From Alphaproteobacteria bacterium (GTDB taxonomy: Bacteria; Pseudomonadota; Alphaproteobacteria; Rs-D84), in NCBI GenBank assembly GCA_017936185.1, contig JAGBGA010000026.1, forward strand, positions 1 through 6,069: a stretch of 6,069 nucleotides of DNA, given 5' to 3'. Both the position numbers and the translations under genes were made by a program. The notes beneath the pieces are model-generated. The model was not told where the DNA came from and searched no databases. It saw nothing but the letters and a program-made list of their open reading frames with translations. This document shows, in pieces, positions 4,826 through 6,069 of the stretch (position 1 is the first letter of the stretch; every line of letters begins with the position of its first letter).

Positions 4826-6069
4826 TCAGTTCTTTTTGCGAACCTGAATATGTACTTCGCGTAATTGCTGTTCCGTAACATTTGTCGGCGCCCCCAGCAT
4901 TAAATCCTGGCCACGCTGATTTGTTGGGAATGCAACCACCCCGCGCAGGTTTGGTTCCGCCAACATGATTTGCACCAATCGGTCGATACCAAACGCACAT
5001 CCACCATGCGGTGGTGCGCCATATTTGAACGCTGTATACATACCGCCGAATTTTTCTTTAACCACATCTTCGCTGTAACCGGTAATTTCAAAACATTTCA
5101 CCATTACATCTGGGTTAAAGTTACGCAATCCCCCACTGCAAATTTCGGCGCCATTTAACACCATATCAAACTGTGCCGCTTTGATTTCAAGTGGGTTTTT
5201 GGTTGATAATTCTTCCAATGTTGCCATTGGGTATGAAAATGGATTATGTGTAAACGCGATACCTGTTGGTGATTCTTCATCTGCTTCAAAGAATGGGAAC
5301 GATTCAATCCAACAAAGACGAAATTCTTTTGGATTAATCAAGCCCAAATCTTCGCCCAATCTTGTACGCAATTTACCGGCCGCCTTGGCTGCAACATCTG
5401 CCTTATCACACACAAAGAACATTGATGAATTATCACCGGCAATTTCACGTAATTTTGCAATACGTGCTTCATCTAATTTCTTGGCAACTGGCCCCTTGGC
5501 TTCGTCTGCAAAAACGACATACGCCAATCCACCAAGTCCCAATTCTTTGACTGCAAAATCACCCAATTTATCAAACCAAGAACGTGGTTTATCCGACGAA
5601 TTTGGTGCTGGAATTGCACGAACGACACATCCATTTTCAATTGCGTTTGCAAATATACCAAAATCAGACCCGCGGAAAATTTCTGTTACATCATGAATAA
5701 CAATTGGGTTACGCAAATCTGGTTTATCGGACCCATACTTCAACATTGCTTCATCAAATGGAATATGTGGGATTTCTTCTGCGATAATTGCATCTGGGAC
5801 GAATTCACGAATCATCGCCGGCATTAATTCATTACCGACGGCCTGGACATCTGGCAAATCAACAAAAGACATTTCCATATCCAATTGATAGAATTCCAAC
5901 AATCTGTCTGCGCGCAAATCTTCATCGCGGAAACAAGGCGCAATTTGGAAATATCTGTCAAAACCCGCAATTTGAAGAATCTGTTTAAATTGCTGTGGCG
6001 CCTGTGGCAATGCATAGAACATCCCATGATGATTACGACTTGGCACGATAAAGTCACGTGCACCTTCTG
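4826..6069 (-). CDS. aspS: Aspartyl-tRNA synthetase, N-terminal part outside window
   Basis: This class II synthetase charges tRNA-Asp. In bacteria lacking AsnRS a relaxed form also makes Asp-tRNA-Asn for GatCAB. The visible 413 codons begin at EGARDFIVPSR, so about 175 residues, including the OB-fold anticodon-binding domain, lie beyond the window. Visible parts in order are the QAPQQFKQ aspartate-pocket segment, motif 2 FRDEDLRADR, and the bacterial-type GAD insertion (about visible residues 140-245). Then come FTHNPFSYP, NGAEICSGG and GGMYTAFKYGAPPHGG, and finally motif 3 FGIDRL and VVAFPTNQRGQDLMLGAP. The C-terminus HIQVRKKN is typical. The HNPFS segment is of the alphaproteobacterial kind. 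The residues used to judge tRNA-Asp discrimination are in the missing N-terminus. A hairpin terminator follows the stop. Confidence 0.97.
   Translation of the reverse strand, partial: EGARDFIVPSRNHHGMFYALPQAPQQFKQILQIAGFDRYFQIAPCFRDEDLRADRLLEFYQLDMEMSFVDLPDVQAVGNELMPAMIREFVPDAIIAEEIPHIPFDEAMLKYGSDKPDLRNPIVIHDVTEIFRGSDFGIFANAIENGCVVRAIPAPNSSDKPRSWFDKLGDFAVKELGLGGLAYVVFADEAKGPVAKKLDEARIAKLREIAGDNSSMFFVCDKADVAAKAAGKLRTRLGEDLGLINPKEFRLCWIESFPFFEADEESPTGIAFTHNPFSYPMATLEELSTKNPLEIKAAQFDMVLNGAEICSGGLRNFNPDVMVKCFEITGYSEDVVKEKFGGMYTAFKYGAPPHGGCAFGIDRLVQIMLAEPNLRGVVAFPTNQRGQDLMLGAPTNVTEQQLREVHIQVRKKN

Noticed and set aside
5181..5696. A 171-codon open frame on the plus strand
   Set aside because: It is antisense to the conserved aspS body, in the frame commonly left open by that codon usage, with no start signals.
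1..6069. CRISPR array, insertion sequence or tRNA gene anywhere in the window
   Set aside because: No regularly spaced repeats, transposase motifs, terminal inverted repeats with target duplication or cloverleaf sequences were seen on either strand.

Overview
The window looks like a piece of an AT-leaning alphaproteobacterial chromosome, probably from an uncultured host-associated or gut lineage. This is inferred from the style of the UvrB and aspartyl-tRNA synthetase proteins, such as the GARDF, FYQLD and HNPFS segments of AspRS and the [10 protein letters not shown] and EEWD segments of UvrB. No 16S or other taxonomic marker is present. TGA is used as a normal stop codon.

Layout from left to right. 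Positions 1-1405 (minus) hold the N-terminal two thirds of uvrB, cut by the window edge and carrying an apparent one-base frameshift in a G run at 812-816. Positions 1406-1464 are a compact AT-rich divergent promoter region. Positions 1465-3939 (plus) hold an 824-residue AsmA-family envelope protein, whose stop codon overlaps the stop of the convergent next gene. Positions 3936-4286 (minus) encode a 116-residue protein of unknown function with its own promoter. Positions 4350-4544 (minus) encode a 64-residue divergent XRE-type helix-turn-helix protein. Positions 4557-4741 (minus) are a densely structured RNA element described below. Positions 4826-6069 (minus) hold the C-terminal 413 codons of aspS, followed by a probable terminator.

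The most interesting part is 4557-4776. A near-consensus sigma-70 promoter (TTGAAT, 17 bp, TATAAT) on the minus strand starts a predicted transcript of about 185 nt. That transcript has a 5' hairpin, a long-range closing helix, two inner hairpins and a strong intrinsic terminator. The terminator's U-run ends directly against the ribosome-binding site of the small HTH gene. A 9-nt strand in one inner hairpin (GGUUGGAGG) is perfectly complementary to a 9-nt strand (CCUCCAACC) that overlaps the 5' arm of the terminator, so the terminator and this alternative helix exclude each other. The GGAGG of that switching strand is also the Shine-Dalgarno sequence of an 11-codon open frame (MEYIEYIELLL). 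This is the geometry of a transcription attenuator or riboswitch-like leader for the HTH gene. It could also be a free-standing sRNA or a dispersed repeat. I do not recognise it as a described RNA family.

Functionally, uvrB (nucleotide excision repair) and aspS (translation) are housekeeping genes. The AsmA-like protein belongs to envelope biogenesis. The minus-strand block 3936-4776 looks like a small accessory regulatory cassette inserted between them.
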